From an uncultured Methanobrevibacter sp. (GTDB lineage: Archaea > Methanobacteriota > Methanobacteria > Methanobacteriales > Methanobacteriaceae): a DNA stretch of 55,982 nucleotides. The stretch is from positions 1-55,982 of the forward strand of contig NZ_CACXXB010000012.1 in assembly GCF_902771435.1 (NCBI RefSeq), written 5' to 3'. Shown here piece by piece: positions 25,648-35,183 of this stretch. The notes under the pieces were generated by a model that was given only the letters and a program-made list of their open reading frames with translations, had not been told where the DNA came from and searched no databases. How positions within the stretch are numbered: the first letter of the stretch is position 1; each line of letters opens with the position of its first letter. The position numbers and the translations under genes are program-made.

Positions 25648-28600
25648 ATGAAATATAAACAGGTTATGTTGCTTGTTTGCATGATAACATGCATGTTATT
25701 TACATTTTCATGTGTTTTTGCAAATGATGCAATGAATGAAACAATTAGTCAAAATGATTTGGAGGCGCAGGAGCTTCCAGCAATTAGCAGTGATGTTAAT
25801 AATACAAATGTGATAGCTAGTAATCCATCATCTGCTTCTAATGTTTATTTTGATGCATCTGCCAGTAATGATGGGGATGGTTCAAAATCAAATCCTTATA
25901 AGTATTATAAATCTGATAGGATAAATTATGGGGATACTGTTTATTTTGCAGATGGGGTTTATGATATAACTGAACCTGAATCTATCTATTCCTCCTCAAC
26001 ATACAAAACAACTTTCATCGGTCAAAGTGTTGAGAAAACTATTCTGAGGTCTAATTTAGAAAAACAGTATTCAAATAAATTTGATTTCACAGTAACAGAT
26101 AATTCCTATCTTGTTTTGAATAAATTAACAATGATTGGTGTTCACATAAACAACCAAGCTAATCTGATAGCTAACAATGTAATGTTTAAAAATAGTGAAG
26201 GCTTTAATTCAAATAACAATCCAACTTTATCTTATTCACATATTTCTAAAATATATGATTCAACAGGCGGTGGTGTAATTATTTGTGATACTCCTTTTAA
26301 TAGGGTCACCACCCTGAATTTGACTGACTGCTATTTTAATGGCAATTCCGCTTCATCCGGTGGAGTTATAGCAACATATAATTCAATAGCCAATATTCAA
26401 AACTGTGTCTTTTACAACTCCTCAGCAAAACGTTTTGGAGGAGCAATCTACAGTATATGCTCTAAACTGAACATATATGATTCTTCATTCGACATTAACG
26501 ATGCCAAATATGGGGGTGCAATATATGCCAACGAAACTACTGTGAATATAAAAAATTCCCAATTTACTAACTCACAGGCTTTCAGTTTTGGTGGGGTAAT
26601 AGCTTCATTTTCAAGCCAATTGGATCTTAATCATGCTGTATTTGATGGCTATGCTTCTTTAAATGATGCGGGAGGAGCAATTTATGTTATTCGAGGAACA
26701 TTTAAAGCTGTTTATTCCTCATTTAAGAATGGTTATTCTGAATTTGGAGGAGCTATCTGTAATTTGAAGACTGTTTCTACCATTTCAAATTCTGAATTTA
26801 CAAACAACCATGCAACACATTACGGCGGTTCAATCTACAATATGTATGGGAGCATGGTCCTTACTGGCAATGTCTTCAACAGCACTCATGCAGATAGTGG
26901 CGGAAGCATATTCAACAGGCTTACAGACTCATTTATTCTATCCAATAACCGTTTCACAGATTCCACAGCAAATGAAGGACAGATAGTCTATGTCGATGGG
27001 AAAAAGGTTAAGGTAGTACAAAGCGGCAATATCTATGACAGTTCATATGATCTTTTAAAATATGGAAATATTTATGATATTGATCATTACAACTCAGTTC
27101 CGCTAATTCAATATGTTTCAGAACCAATAGACAGTTTACCTTCCTCATATGATGCAAGAAAGTATGGCTATGTCACTCCAGCCAAAGACCAGATTCAAGG
27201 AGGCAACTGTTGGGCATTTTCAGGTATTGCAACATTGGAATCATGCCTTAAAAAAGCAACTGGAATTGATTATGACTTTTCAGAAGAAAACGTTAAAAAC
27301 CTTATGTACGAATTTTCATTGTTTGATTCAGACACTGGAATAACTACCGGTGGAAATCTCTACATGTTTATTGCATATCTTGCAGGATGGTTTGGTCCTA
27401 CATTTGACGCAAATGATGTTTACGACGACCATTCAGCATTATCCGTAATATATGATTCGTTAGTCCATGTTCAAAATGTTTATATCTTGCCTGAAAGGCA
27501 GACATTCTATGACAATGACAATATTAAACTTGCAATTCTGGAATACGGTGCTGTTTCCATTGGTATTGATCTGCCAGAAGGTCAAGGGCATGCTGTTTCT
27601 ATTGTAGGTTGGGATGATGAATTCACCGCCAATGACTTTTTAGGAAATAAGGCAGTCGGTGCATGGATAATTAAAAACAGTTGGGGTTCAGACTGGGGAT
27701 ATGACGGTTTTGGATACCTGTCTTACCAGCAGCCCATCCGTTTCGGATATACATTCATCTTCAACGATGATAATGTATATAATAACATTTATCAGTATGA
27801 TTATGCAGGAAAAAGCGGTTTACATACTATAAATGGCGAAGTGTTATATATAAAAAACAAATTTACAGCAAGAAATGACGAAATCCTTTCTGCATTTTCA
27901 ACATATTTTGATGAGCCAACAAATTTCACAGCTTCCGTTTATTTAAATGGAAATCTTATGACAACCCAAAGCGGATACTCTAAAATGGGATATTATACAA
28001 TACCTCTTAAAAAAGAGGTCTCCCTGAAAAAAGGCGATACCTTTGAAATTTTAGTCAAAATTTTCAATGGTTCTCCGGTCTATATTCCGATTTGCGATGC
28101 TTCTGATGAAATAAACAAAATGAATTTTGATAAGGGCATTTCATTCTACAGCATAGATGGTGTGCACTGGAATGATTTATATGAATCAAGTTCACCAAGT
28201 GTAGCTTGTATAAAAGCATTCACCCGATTAAAAGAGCTAACCCAAGTGTCAATTGATTTGGACCAGTCAGGTAGCGGAGATTCCAATCCGTTCGGCAACA
28301 TTAATGTAGATGACTTGGTAAACATTAACTTGAATCTGCCGGAATATTTTGTTGAAGACGGAATTCAATATCCTCTTGAAGGACTTGTAACATTTAAAAT
28401 CAATGGTAAAGACTATTTTGCAACTGTCCATAACGGAAAGGCATGTCTTAACATTACTTTTGAAAAGGAAGGAACATATGATATAAATGCACAATTCAAA
28501 TCCAGCAGGATAACTTCCAATATTGTCAACTTCAAGGCCAATGTTGTCAAAACAGCCCAATCTAATCTTGTTATTCAGGCAAATGATGTATCCAAATTCT

Positions 28601-31479
28601 ATGGAGGGCCTGAAAAATATGTTGCTACATTATCTAATGGTGTAAATGCTTTAAACGGTGTCAATGTTAAAATTTTATTGAATGGAAGAGAGTACGGTAC
28701 ATATAAAACTAATAATAACGGACAGGTTGTTCTTGATTTGCAATTGCCTGCAGGATCTTATGTTTTATCTGCAAGATATGGTGGTAAATCTGCTGTATCT
28801 GAGTTTAATATTTTGCCAACCATTGGCGTTAATAATCTTACTCGGGATGTTTTGAATTCCAGTATTTCTGCATCATTTTTAAACACTGACGGTAATGTGC
28901 TTTCAAATAGGAAAGTTTCATTCAGCGTTGGAATTTATGGAGAAAATTCCATACCTCTACAGTATGATGCAACTACCGATAAGCTAGGTTTGGCCACTGC
29001 TAATGTTAATTTATATGCAGGAAAATATTTAGTAACAGTTGTTAACCCAATAAATAATGAGAAAAAGGAATTTACATTAGATATATCAAAAATAGATTCT
29101 GTATGTTCACTTTCAGTTTATCAGATAAGTTCAACTGTAATTATTAATGCAACTGTTGGTCCTTCACTCACATCAGGTTATGTTGATTTTATTGTTTTAG
29201 GCAAGATTTATAAAGTTAAACTCAATCCTACTTATATTGATGGTAATAGGGTTTCTGTTGCCAGCCTAAATCTGAAAAATTTAGCTGTCGGCAGTTATGA
29301 GGTATCTGCCGTTTTCTCAGGTGATGATAATCTCAGAGTTTCTTCTGATAAAAGATCTTTTTCAGTCACTAATAATCCATGCCGGATTTATTCATATAAC
29401 TATTGGTGTTATTATGGAGGTTCAGGAACCATAGCACAAATTACCGATGCAAATGGTAATCCTGTCAAAGGCCAAGTTGTATCTGCAACAATTTTAAATA
29501 AAACCTATAAAAGCACAACAGATGCAGATGGTAATGCTATATTTAATTTGGATTTGGAAGTTGGAAACTATTCTGTATTGTTTGAATATAAAGGCCAGTC
29601 ACTTAAAAAGCATCTTTTCGTTTACTCAACAATTGAAAATGTCACTACTCGTGCGGAATATCTCAATTCAAATATAGGGGCGTATTTCATGTCTCCTTAT
29701 GAGGATGAGGATAATAACAATCTGGATGTTAAATTCATAATCAATGGAAATGAATATGCTGCAACCACAGACAGCAACGGATATGCAAGTGTTAAAGCTG
29801 ATTTGCCGGTTGGAACTCATACAATTACAATTGTCAATTTATGCAGCGGAGAGAAAAAGCAATCAGAAATATCAATATATAAAACCACTCCTGTTTTAAT
29901 ACTCAAGAAGACCAAACGTGGTGACAGTGTTTTTATATCCGCCAGTTTGACACAGTCTTCTGCAGTTGGAAATGTCGTGTTTACAATTGGATCTAAAAAA
30001 TATACTGCAGCAATTATAGATGGAAAGGCAGTACTTGAATTAAATGCTCTTGAAGAGGGGTCCTATGAGGTATATGCAAATTATATAGGTGATTATAACT
30101 TCAACAACATTGTCTCATCTACTCTGAAATTCGATTATGAGCATACCAATTATACAATATCTGTGCCATCAGTTTCAAAATATTATGGCGGTTCTGAAAA
30201 ATTCACAGTAACATTGAAAAACTTCAATAAACCTGTCATAAATGCCCTTGTAACTCTCACTATTGGTGATAAGGAATATAATATCAAAACAGATTCTAAT
30301 GGCGTAGCCACATTTGGCGAAAATCTGAATCCTGGGGTTTATAGTGTACTCTGCAATTATGATGATAATATAGATTTATCAGAAATCACAGTTAAATCTA
30401 CAGTAAACCTTTTGGATGTTGCAGATGGTTCATATTCAAAAATAAGCGTTGAATTCACCGATGCAAATGGCAATCTGCTTAAAAACAGTCCTGTTAAATT
30501 TAAGGTTGGTTCTAAAGAATATGCACAGACTACAAATAATTTCGGTGTTGCAGCTTTCGATGCCAATTTGGATTTGGGAAACTACACAGTAGCTATTATC
30601 AATCCTACAACCGGTGAAACCAAGTATGCTCCTTTGGAAGTTACAGGTACAACTCCAACACTTATATTATTTGCTGTCAAGGAGAACTGTTTCGATGTTT
30701 TAAAAGCAATTTTACCGAAAACCGCAACTGGTGATGTCGAGTTCGAATTGGATAATGGTATAACATATTTTGTTGAAGTCAATGAGGGTGTTTCCAGGCT
30801 AGAGGGTATTGATCCTGGCGAATACACTGTCACTGCAACATATAAGGGGGATAATCATTACAAACCAGTTACAAAATCTGTAAAATTCAAGGTTTCTCTA
30901 TCTTCTTCCATGTTATGTGCTTTGACTGCTTCAAAAGTAACTACCACTTACGGTACCAGTAAAAACATTGCCGTAACATTGAAGGATTCCAAAGGCAATC
31001 CTTTGGTTGGAAGAGAAGTAACTGTCACTTTAAATAAGAAAGTATATACTGCTGAAATACCAAGTGACGGTGTAGCAAAAATACATATTCCATCCAATTT
31101 GGCCGCAAAAACATATAATGATGTAACAGTATCATTTGCCGGCGAAACAGGCATTTTAGCAAAAACCATACAGACTGAAGTTGTGGTAAAAAAGGCAACT
31201 CCAAAAATGACAGCTTCTAAAAAGACCTTTAAAGTGAAAGACAAAAACAAATACTATCAGGTAACCTTAAAGACAGATAAGAAAAAGGCTTACAAAAAAC
31301 AAAAAATTACTATAAAAGTTAAGGGTAAGACCTACTCTGCCAAAACAAACTCCAAAGGAGTAGCAAAATTCAAGCTTACCAAATTAACTAAAAAAGGTAC
31401 TTTTAAGGCTACTGTCAAATATTCCGGAAGCCCCAATTTTAAAGCAGTATCCAAAACTGTAAAAATAACTGTTAAATAA
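25648..31479 (+). CDS. Giant surface protein: beta-helix, papain-type protease and Ig-like repeats
   Basis: 1,943 residues. A signal peptide ends near residue 28 (CVFANDA). Residues about 50-460 form a parallel beta-helix with Pmp-like FGGAIY...N..F repeats. Residues about 495-720 are a complete C1A cysteine protease: the oxyanion Gln515, Cys521 in GGNCWAF, His648 in GQGHAVSIVGWDD and Asn677 in IIKNSWGSDWG. A lectin-like beta domain follows (YIPICDAS), then many Ig-like units with YGG.EKYV and DGNAIFNL turns, and a Lys-rich 95-residue end without a membrane anchor. It may cut host or rival proteins, or process other adhesins, while held at the wall. Catalytic residues are seen; targets are inferred. 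Confidence 0.88.
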   Translation: MKYKQVMLLVCMITCMLFTFSCVFANDAMNETISQNDLEAQELPAISSDVNNTNVIASNPSSASNVYFDASASNDGDGSKSNPYKYYKSDRINYGDTVYFADGVYDITEPESIYSSSTYKTTFIGQSVEKTILRSNLEKQYSNKFDFTVTDNSYLVLNKLTMIGVHINNQANLIANNVMFKNSEGFNSNNNPTLSYSHISKIYDSTGGGVIICDTPFNRVTTLNLTDCYFNGNSASSGGVIATYNSIANIQNCVFYNSSAKRFGGAIYSICSKLNIYDSSFDINDAKYGGAIYANETTVNIKNSQFTNSQAFSFGGVIASFSSQLDLNHAVFDGYASLNDAGGAIYVIRGTFKAVYSSFKNGYSEFGGAICNLKTVSTISNSEFTNNHATHYGGSIYNMYGSMVLTGNVFNSTHADSGGSIFNRLTDSFILSNNRFTDSTANEGQIVYVDGKKVKVVQSGNIYDSSYDLLKYGNIYDIDHYNSVPLIQYVSEPIDSLPSSYDARKYGYVTPAKDQIQGGNCWAFSGIATLESCLKKATGIDYDFSEENVKNLMYEFSLFDSDTGITTGGNLYMFIAYLAGWFGPTFDANDVYDDHSALSVIYDSLVHVQNVYILPERQTFYDNDNIKLAILEYGAVSIGIDLPEGQGHAVSIVGWDDEFTANDFLGNKAVGAWIIKNSWGSDWGYDGFGYLSYQQPIRFGYTFIFNDDNVYNNIYQYDYAGKSGLHTINGEVLYIKNKFTARNDEILSAFSTYFDEPTNFTASVYLNGNLMTTQSGYSKMGYYTIPLKKEVSLKKGDTFEILVKIFNGSPVYIPICDASDEINKMNFDKGISFYSIDGVHWNDLYESSSPSVACIKAFTRLKELTQVSIDLDQSGSGDSNPFGNINVDDLVNINLNLPEYFVEDGIQYPLEGLVTFKINGKDYFATVHNGKACLNITFEKEGTYDINAQFKSSRITSNIVNFKANVVKTAQSNLVIQANDVSKFYGGPEKYVATLSNGVNALNGVNVKILLNGREYGTYKTNNNGQVVLDLQLPAGSYVLSARYGGKSAVSEFNILPTIGVNNLTRDVLNSSISASFLNTDGNVLSNRKVSFSVGIYGENSIPLQYDATTDKLGLATANVNLYAGKYLVTVVNPINNEKKEFTLDISKIDSVCSLSVYQISSTVIINATVGPSLTSGYVDFIVLGKIYKVKLNPTYIDGNRVSVASLNLKNLAVGSYEVSAVFSGDDNLRVSSDKRSFSVTNNPCRIYSYNYWCYYGGSGTIAQITDANGNPVKGQVVSATILNKTYKSTTDADGNAIFNLDLEVGNYSVLFEYKGQSLKKHLFVYSTIENVTTRAEYLNSNIGAYFMSPYEDEDNNNLDVKFIINGNEYAATTDSNGYASVKADLPVGTHTITIVNLCSGEKKQSEISIYKTTPVLILKKTKRGDSVFISASLTQSSAVGNVVFTIGSKKYTAAIIDGKAVLELNALEEGSYEVYANYIGDYNFNNIVSSTLKFDYEHTNYTISVPSVSKYYGGSEKFTVTLKNFNKPVINALVTLTIGDKEYNIKTDSNGVATFGENLNPGVYSVLCNYDDNIDLSEITVKSTVNLLDVADGSYSKISVEFTDANGNLLKNSPVKFKVGSKEYAQTTNNFGVAAFDANLDLGNYTVAIINPTTGETKYAPLEVTGTTPTLILFAVKENCFDVLKAILPKTATGDVEFELDNGITYFVEVNEGVSRLEGIDPGEYTVTATYKGDNHYKPVTKSVKFKVSLSSSMLCALTASKVTTTYGTSKNIAVTLKDSKGNPLVGREVTVTLNKKVYTAEIPSDGVAKIHIPSNLAAKTYNDVTVSFAGETGILAKTIQTEVVVKKATPKMTASKKTFKVKDKNKYYQVTLKTDKKKAYKKQKITIKVKGKTYSAKTNSKGVAKFKLTKLTKKGTFKATVKYSGSPNFKAVSKTVKITVK

Positions 31480-31511
31480 GTGGCTTGTTTCACTTATTTT
31501 TTCTTTCTTTT
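31475..31511 (+). terminator. Hairpin terminator after the giant surface protein
   Basis: Perfect 8-bp arms AATAAGTG (31475-31482) and CACTTATT (31491-31498) overlap the stop codon and are followed by a long T-rich tract. The remaining intergenic bases to 31790 hold a second terminator for the minus strand and no gene. Confidence 0.85.
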
Positions 31512-31723
31512 TTTTTGATATTTCATAATTATTTGATGGAAATATTCAATTTGTGGAAGCTTATCTACATAATCCCGTTTGAGATTAGAAAAAATATCTT
31601 CAAGTTTGATAAAATTAAAAGTTCGATTAAGAAAAATTATCTAAAACTTAGCTAGTGTCATGATATGTGCACGTCTCTTTAAAATTATTGCGGTCATATC
31701 ATGTTTCTCTGGTAATATTATTT

Positions 31724-31764
31724 TTGAAAAAAAATTGGTTCATCCCCAGGTTTTAATTGGGGAT
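31724..31764 (-). terminator. Terminator of the minus-strand methyltransferase
   Basis: Arms ATCCCC (31742-31747) and GGGGAT (31759-31764). Read on the minus strand the hairpin is followed by a T run (plus-strand A run near 31725-31732). Confidence 0.7.
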
Positions 31765-31789
31765 TTTAAATGTTTAAAATTAATAATTT

Positions 31790-32569
31790 CTATTTTTCCA
31801 GGACTGCAATATAGTCCATTCTGTTTCTTATAGGTGGAATCCAGGTAAACAGTCTGGTAATAGGTTTATAGACATTGGATCCATCGAAGAGATTAACATC
31901 CCTTATCCATTTGAAGTTGCCGTTGAATTTTGTTAGTTCATGGCCTTTGTCAACGCCCCATGTGAATTTTGTGTCAGTATCTTCAATTGATACCTCCTTT
32001 GTTTTTTTGACAGATGCAGGGGGCATTATTTCCATGAAAACTGTGCATTTGTCAAAGTTTGCATCAATTATGTTTAAGATGTCCTCAACATCCCTTTGGT
32101 TCAAATACATTGTCAGGCCTTCAACTATGAACAGGACATCATTTCTTATGATGATTTCATCAGCCCAGTTGGGATCCATTGCGGAATATGCAAGAGTTTT
32201 CACCCTTTCAGTGTCTTCTATATATTTCAACCTGTAGCTTGCTGAATTCTCCAGGTCCACATTGTACCAGTTTATCCTTCCGTTGTCAAGCCTGTTGAAT
32301 CTTGTATCCATTCCTGAAGCGATGTTCACGACTGTGCATTCTGGATGGGCACTTATGTAGTCGCCTACCATTTTATCCAAAACGATTGTCCTTGAAATTG
32401 TTCCAAACTGCATTTGGGTATCCTTTTCCGCTTTGCTAAAATCGTAATCGACTTTTGATATAACTTCTATGGCTTTTGAATCATAGAATTTATGATTTTT
32501 CTCTTGTGAATGCTTTGCTTTTGCAAATAATGTTAAAAGCATTGTCTTTTCTACGCCTTCTAAATTCAT
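31790..32569 (-). CDS. SAM-dependent O-methyltransferase of the LCMT/TcmP family
   Basis: 259 residues with a GGAGG ribosome site. VVNIASGMDTRFNRLD matches the SAM-binding V.NLGAGLDTR motif of leucine carboxyl methyltransferase-like enzymes, and FIVEGLTMYL is the second family mark. These enzymes methylate carboxyl or hydroxyl groups of proteins or natural products. The substrate is unknown. It is a single gene with its own terminator. In the SAM loop, the usual LGAG is IASG, a mild deviation. Confidence 0.8.
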   Translation of the reverse strand: MNLEGVEKTMLLTLFAKAKHSQEKNHKFYDSKAIEVISKVDYDFSKAEKDTQMQFGTISRTIVLDKMVGDYISAHPECTVVNIASGMDTRFNRLDNGRINWYNVDLENSASYRLKYIEDTERVKTLAYSAMDPNWADEIIIRNDVLFIVEGLTMYLNQRDVEDILNIIDANFDKCTVFMEIMPPASVKKTKEVSIEDTDTKFTWGVDKGHELTKFNGNFKWIRDVNLFDGSNVYKPITRLFTWIPPIRNRMDYIAVLEK

Positions 32570-32691
32570 AAGTTTTCCTCCATTTTTGAATTAAGTTTAA
32601 TTTATAGTATGTTGATAAACTATATAAATTTTTAGGCATGCCTAAATTTTTTAGAAAATAAAAAAATTTTCATAAGTTCATCATTAAGAAT

Positions 32692-33411
32692 TCATCTGAA
32701 AAAATAGAAATCGTCTTCACAGAGATGTCTGTAGGTACAGTGCCTGCACAGGTATTGCCTTCGGGCCGGAAATTCCCCATTGTTGATTTTGGTCCTTACT
32801 TCACGCAATGTTTCAACGGCTTCCTGGATTTCTCCGTCATTGAGGTATTTGCGTTTGTTGTCCTCATTTGAAACTTCCAATAATCTTAAACGGCCGTTTC
32901 TTGTAAAGAATATTCCTACATGTCTGACAGGCTTTTCGTATACGTGTTCAACAAGTAACTTATAATAGCACAATTCACGGCGATACTTGTGAAATGAACT
33001 GGAATTGCTTGTTTTATAGTCGATGACAACCAGCTCCCCATTTTCATCCTCCAGTATGATGTCGCAGATTCCCGAAAAGCGATTTTCCTCATCGATAATG
33101 TATTCTTCCTGACAAAACAGCTTGTAGTTGTTTTCAACAAATGCCTTTTTGAAAAATACGCCAAGATTATCCACATGGTCATAAATATGACCGATGCCCT
33201 GCTCATAGGCAATTTTTATAAGTTCATTGTCAATGTCAACATCACTCAAATCATCTCCGAATTTCTCCGAGAACTTTTCGGCAATGAGATGAACGTCGCT
33301 ACCTAAAATCATGTACTTATTCGGTTCGGTTTCGATTTCATCTATGTATTGGAATTTAAACTCCAAAGGACACTTGAGATATGTGTTGACTTTTGACTTT
33401 GATAATCTCAT
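32692..33411 (-). CDS. Cas4/RecB-like Fe-S nuclease of the PD-(D/E)xK superfamily
   Basis: 239 residues. The nuclease core shows His41 in GSDVHLIAE, Asp117 in GICDIIL and Asp131-Tyr-Lys133 in VVIDYKTS. Four Cys (Cys14, Cys222, Cys225, Cys231) stand exactly as in Cas4 and AddB: one near the N-terminus and three in CRHCTYRHLC, which together hold a [4Fe-4S] cluster. Cas4 enzymes are 5'-3' DNA exonucleases. No cas1/cas2 or CRISPR array is in the window, so this is a solo member, probably for DNA repair or resection. Confidence 0.85.
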   Translation of the reverse strand: MRLSKSKVNTYLKCPLEFKFQYIDEIETEPNKYMILGSDVHLIAEKFSEKFGDDLSDVDIDNELIKIAYEQGIGHIYDHVDNLGVFFKKAFVENNYKLFCQEEYIIDEENRFSGICDIILEDENGELVVIDYKTSNSSSFHKYRRELCYYKLLVEHVYEKPVRHVGIFFTRNGRLRLLEVSNEDNKRKYLNDGEIQEAVETLREVRTKINNGEFPARRQYLCRHCTYRHLCEDDFYFFR

Positions 33412-33443
33412 AAGTTAATATTTATATAATCTTTTTAAAATAT

Positions 33444-33458
33444 ATTAGTATAACTAAT
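33444..33458 (+). promoter_or_regulatory. Palindrome in the promoter of the flavoprotein gene
   Basis: ATTAGT (33444-33449) and ACTAAT (33453-33458) flank 3 bases, just before the ribosome site AAAGGAGAG. A TATA-like TTTATATAAT lies at 33421-33430. The dyad covers the expected transcription start region, where a repressor could block initiation. Confidence 0.4.
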
Positions 33459-33475
33459 AAAAGGAGAGTAGTAAA

Positions 33476-34018
33476 ATGAAAATTGTAGCACTTCAGGCAA
33501 GCCCTCGTAAAGGCGGAAACTGTGACGTATTGATGGATGAAATGATTAAAGGAATTGAAGAAAACGGTGGGGAAGTCGAAAAATTCTATCTCGAAAAATG
33601 TGAAATCGCACCATGTAAGGCATGCATGCACTGCGCTGAAAATCCTGAATGTATAAGGGCAGACGATGGAAACAAAATCATTGATGAGCTTGTAGCAGCC
33701 GACGGTGTAATCTTTGCAACACCTATCTACTATGGTCAAATGTCAGCACAGGGAAAACTGATTATCGACAGATTCTATGCTGTCGGACAAAACCCTGATA
33801 AAAGCCTATCCGGTAAGGCAGCTTTGATATTTACTGAAAATCAACCGGAAGGAACCTATGCAGACTACATTGAACAGACAAAATTCTCACCATTCACATT
33901 CATGGGATATGAAGTAATAGGTCATGTCGATGCGGGCAGTGCAGGTCCTGCTGGAATTGTGGCTGAAGAACAAGAGGACAAATTAAAAGAAGCTTACGAA
34001 TTAGGTTTAAAATTCTAG
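33476..34018 (+). CDS. Iron-sulfur flavoprotein (flavodoxin-like NAD(P)H:FMN family)
   Basis: 180 residues. The FMN phosphate loop ASPRKGGNCD opens the chain and CKACMHCAENPEC is the compact Cys motif of archaeal iron-sulfur flavoproteins, which bind a [4Fe-4S] cluster next to FMN. ATPIYYGQMSAQGK is the flavin loop. These proteins take electrons from ferredoxin and reduce oxygen or peroxide. A ferredoxin gene follows 129 bases later. Probably a detoxification enzyme. Strong AAAGGAGAG ribosome site. Confidence 0.88.
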   Translation: MKIVALQASPRKGGNCDVLMDEMIKGIEENGGEVEKFYLEKCEIAPCKACMHCAENPECIRADDGNKIIDELVAADGVIFATPIYYGQMSAQGKLIIDRFYAVGQNPDKSLSGKAALIFTENQPEGTYADYIEQTKFSPFTFMGYEVIGHVDAGSAGPAGIVAEEQEDKLKEAYELGLKF

Positions 34019-34058
34019 ATTGGAATTAAAATTCTAATCTATACTCATTTTTTTTTTG
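34016..34058 (+). terminator. Hairpin terminator after the flavoprotein
   Basis: 12-bp arms TAGATTGGAATT (34016-34027) and AATTCTAATCTA (34030-34041), with one G-U pair and a 2-base loop; the left arm starts in the stop codon. A run of T follows. Confidence 0.85.
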
Positions 34059-34147
34059 ATAATGCTATTTTTTCTTGAATATGTGGAATTTCTCTAAAAA
34101 TTCAAAGTTTAGATACTTTTAATTACTATTTTAAATAAACTACAATT

Positions 34148-34387
34148 ATGGGTTTAGGTTCATTATTCAAAAGAGGAAAAAAGGATAAAAAGGAAGAGGT
34201 AGTTGAGGACTCACACATTGACATTAACATAGGGGAATGTGACGGCTGTGAGAAATGCTCAATAGCCTGTCCGAACAATGTTTTGATACTTGTTGATAAT
34301 AAATCGACCGTTCGTGACGCCCAGGTATGCAAAAGCTGCAAGGTGTGCATGGCAATTTGCCCTAATGACTGCATTACCGTTAACTGA
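34148..34387 (+). CDS. 2[4Fe-4S] ferredoxin
   Basis: 79 residues. A basic and acidic N-terminal extension precedes two clusters: CDGCEKCSIACP and CKSCKVCMAICP, each a complete C-x2-C-x2-C-x3-C-P motif. Small ferredoxins of this kind carry low-potential electrons. It lies next to an iron-sulfur flavoprotein, a likely partner. The stop region overlaps the convergent NAD kinase gene by 8 bases. Confidence 0.9.
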   Translation: MGLGSLFKRGKKDKKEEVVEDSHIDINIGECDGCEKCSIACPNNVLILVDNKSTVRDAQVCKSCKVCMAICPNDCITVN

Positions 34388-35162
34388 TATTTTCTCGAAT
34401 TGTGTCGATAAAGCTAGTATTTTCAATTTTAATTATTTTTGTAATTCTGTCTGATTTTCTGATTCTTACAATGTCTCCGCTGAATACCTCTATTGGATGG
34501 CTGTCATATAATACGTAAGATGATGTATTTTCCCTCAGTTCTGTGATTTCAATCTCGACAGTTGAATCGTCGGCAAGTACAATGCTTCTGTTGATTACTG
34601 TATGTGGAGCTATCGGTGTTAGCGTGATGATATGTGCAGTCGGGTCTACTATGGGGCCTCCGCAGGAGAGGTTGTATGCTGTTGAGCCTGTCGGTGTGCA
34701 AACGAGAATTCCGTCAGCAGTATATGAATATATCACTTTTTCATTGACAAGCACATTGAACCTAACGACTCCGAATGCATTTTTTGATATTGCGATTTCA
34801 TTCAGTGCGGGAGGTATTTCAATGACGTCACCTGAAGGTTTGACTATTTCTCCTTCAACCATCATTCTCCTTTCGATGTAGTATTTTCCGTCCAGAATAC
34901 TTTCAAGGGCATTTTCAATATCCTCAGGATTGATTTCAGTCAGATATCCCAAAGTTCCAGTGTTTATTCCTATCAGCGGCTTTTCGTATGATTTATGTGA
35001 TGATTCGAGAAATGTTCCGTCTCCTCCTATTGAAATGATCATGTCGCAGTCGGAAATTTCGTCAGTGATTTCGAAATCTAGTTTTTTTGAAATGGAGATT
35101 AGCTTGTTTTTGGTTTTGGCGGTTATTTCTTTTTCAAAATTAGTATAAATGAATATTTTCAT
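34380..35162 (-). CDS. nadK: NAD(+)/NADH kinase
   Basis: Start taken at the ATG at 35162 (MKIFIYTNFEKE); 260 residues. GGDGT at residues 46-50 is the phosphate-binding motif, and TPTGSTAYNLSCGGPIVDP the second signature, so all family residues are in place. The enzyme makes NADP(H) from NAD(H) with ATP. It is preceded by a gene for a small monooxygenase-fold protein, and its 3' end overlaps the ferredoxin gene. Confidence 0.93.
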   Translation of the reverse strand: MKIFIYTNFEKEITAKTKNKLISISKKLDFEITDEISDCDMIISIGGDGTFLESSHKSYEKPLIGINTGTLGYLTEINPEDIENALESILDGKYYIERRMMVEGEIVKPSGDVIEIPPALNEIAISKNAFGVVRFNVLVNEKVIYSYTADGILVCTPTGSTAYNLSCGGPIVDPTAHIITLTPIAPHTVINRSIVLADDSTVEIEITELRENTSSYVLYDSHPIEVFSGDIVRIRKSDRITKIIKIENTSFIDTIRENIS

Positions 35163-35183
35163 GGTACTCAAAAAATAAAAAAA

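Noticed and set aside
32692..33411. CRISPR-Cas locus around the Cas4-like gene
   Set aside because: No repeat array and no other cas-like product were seen in the window.
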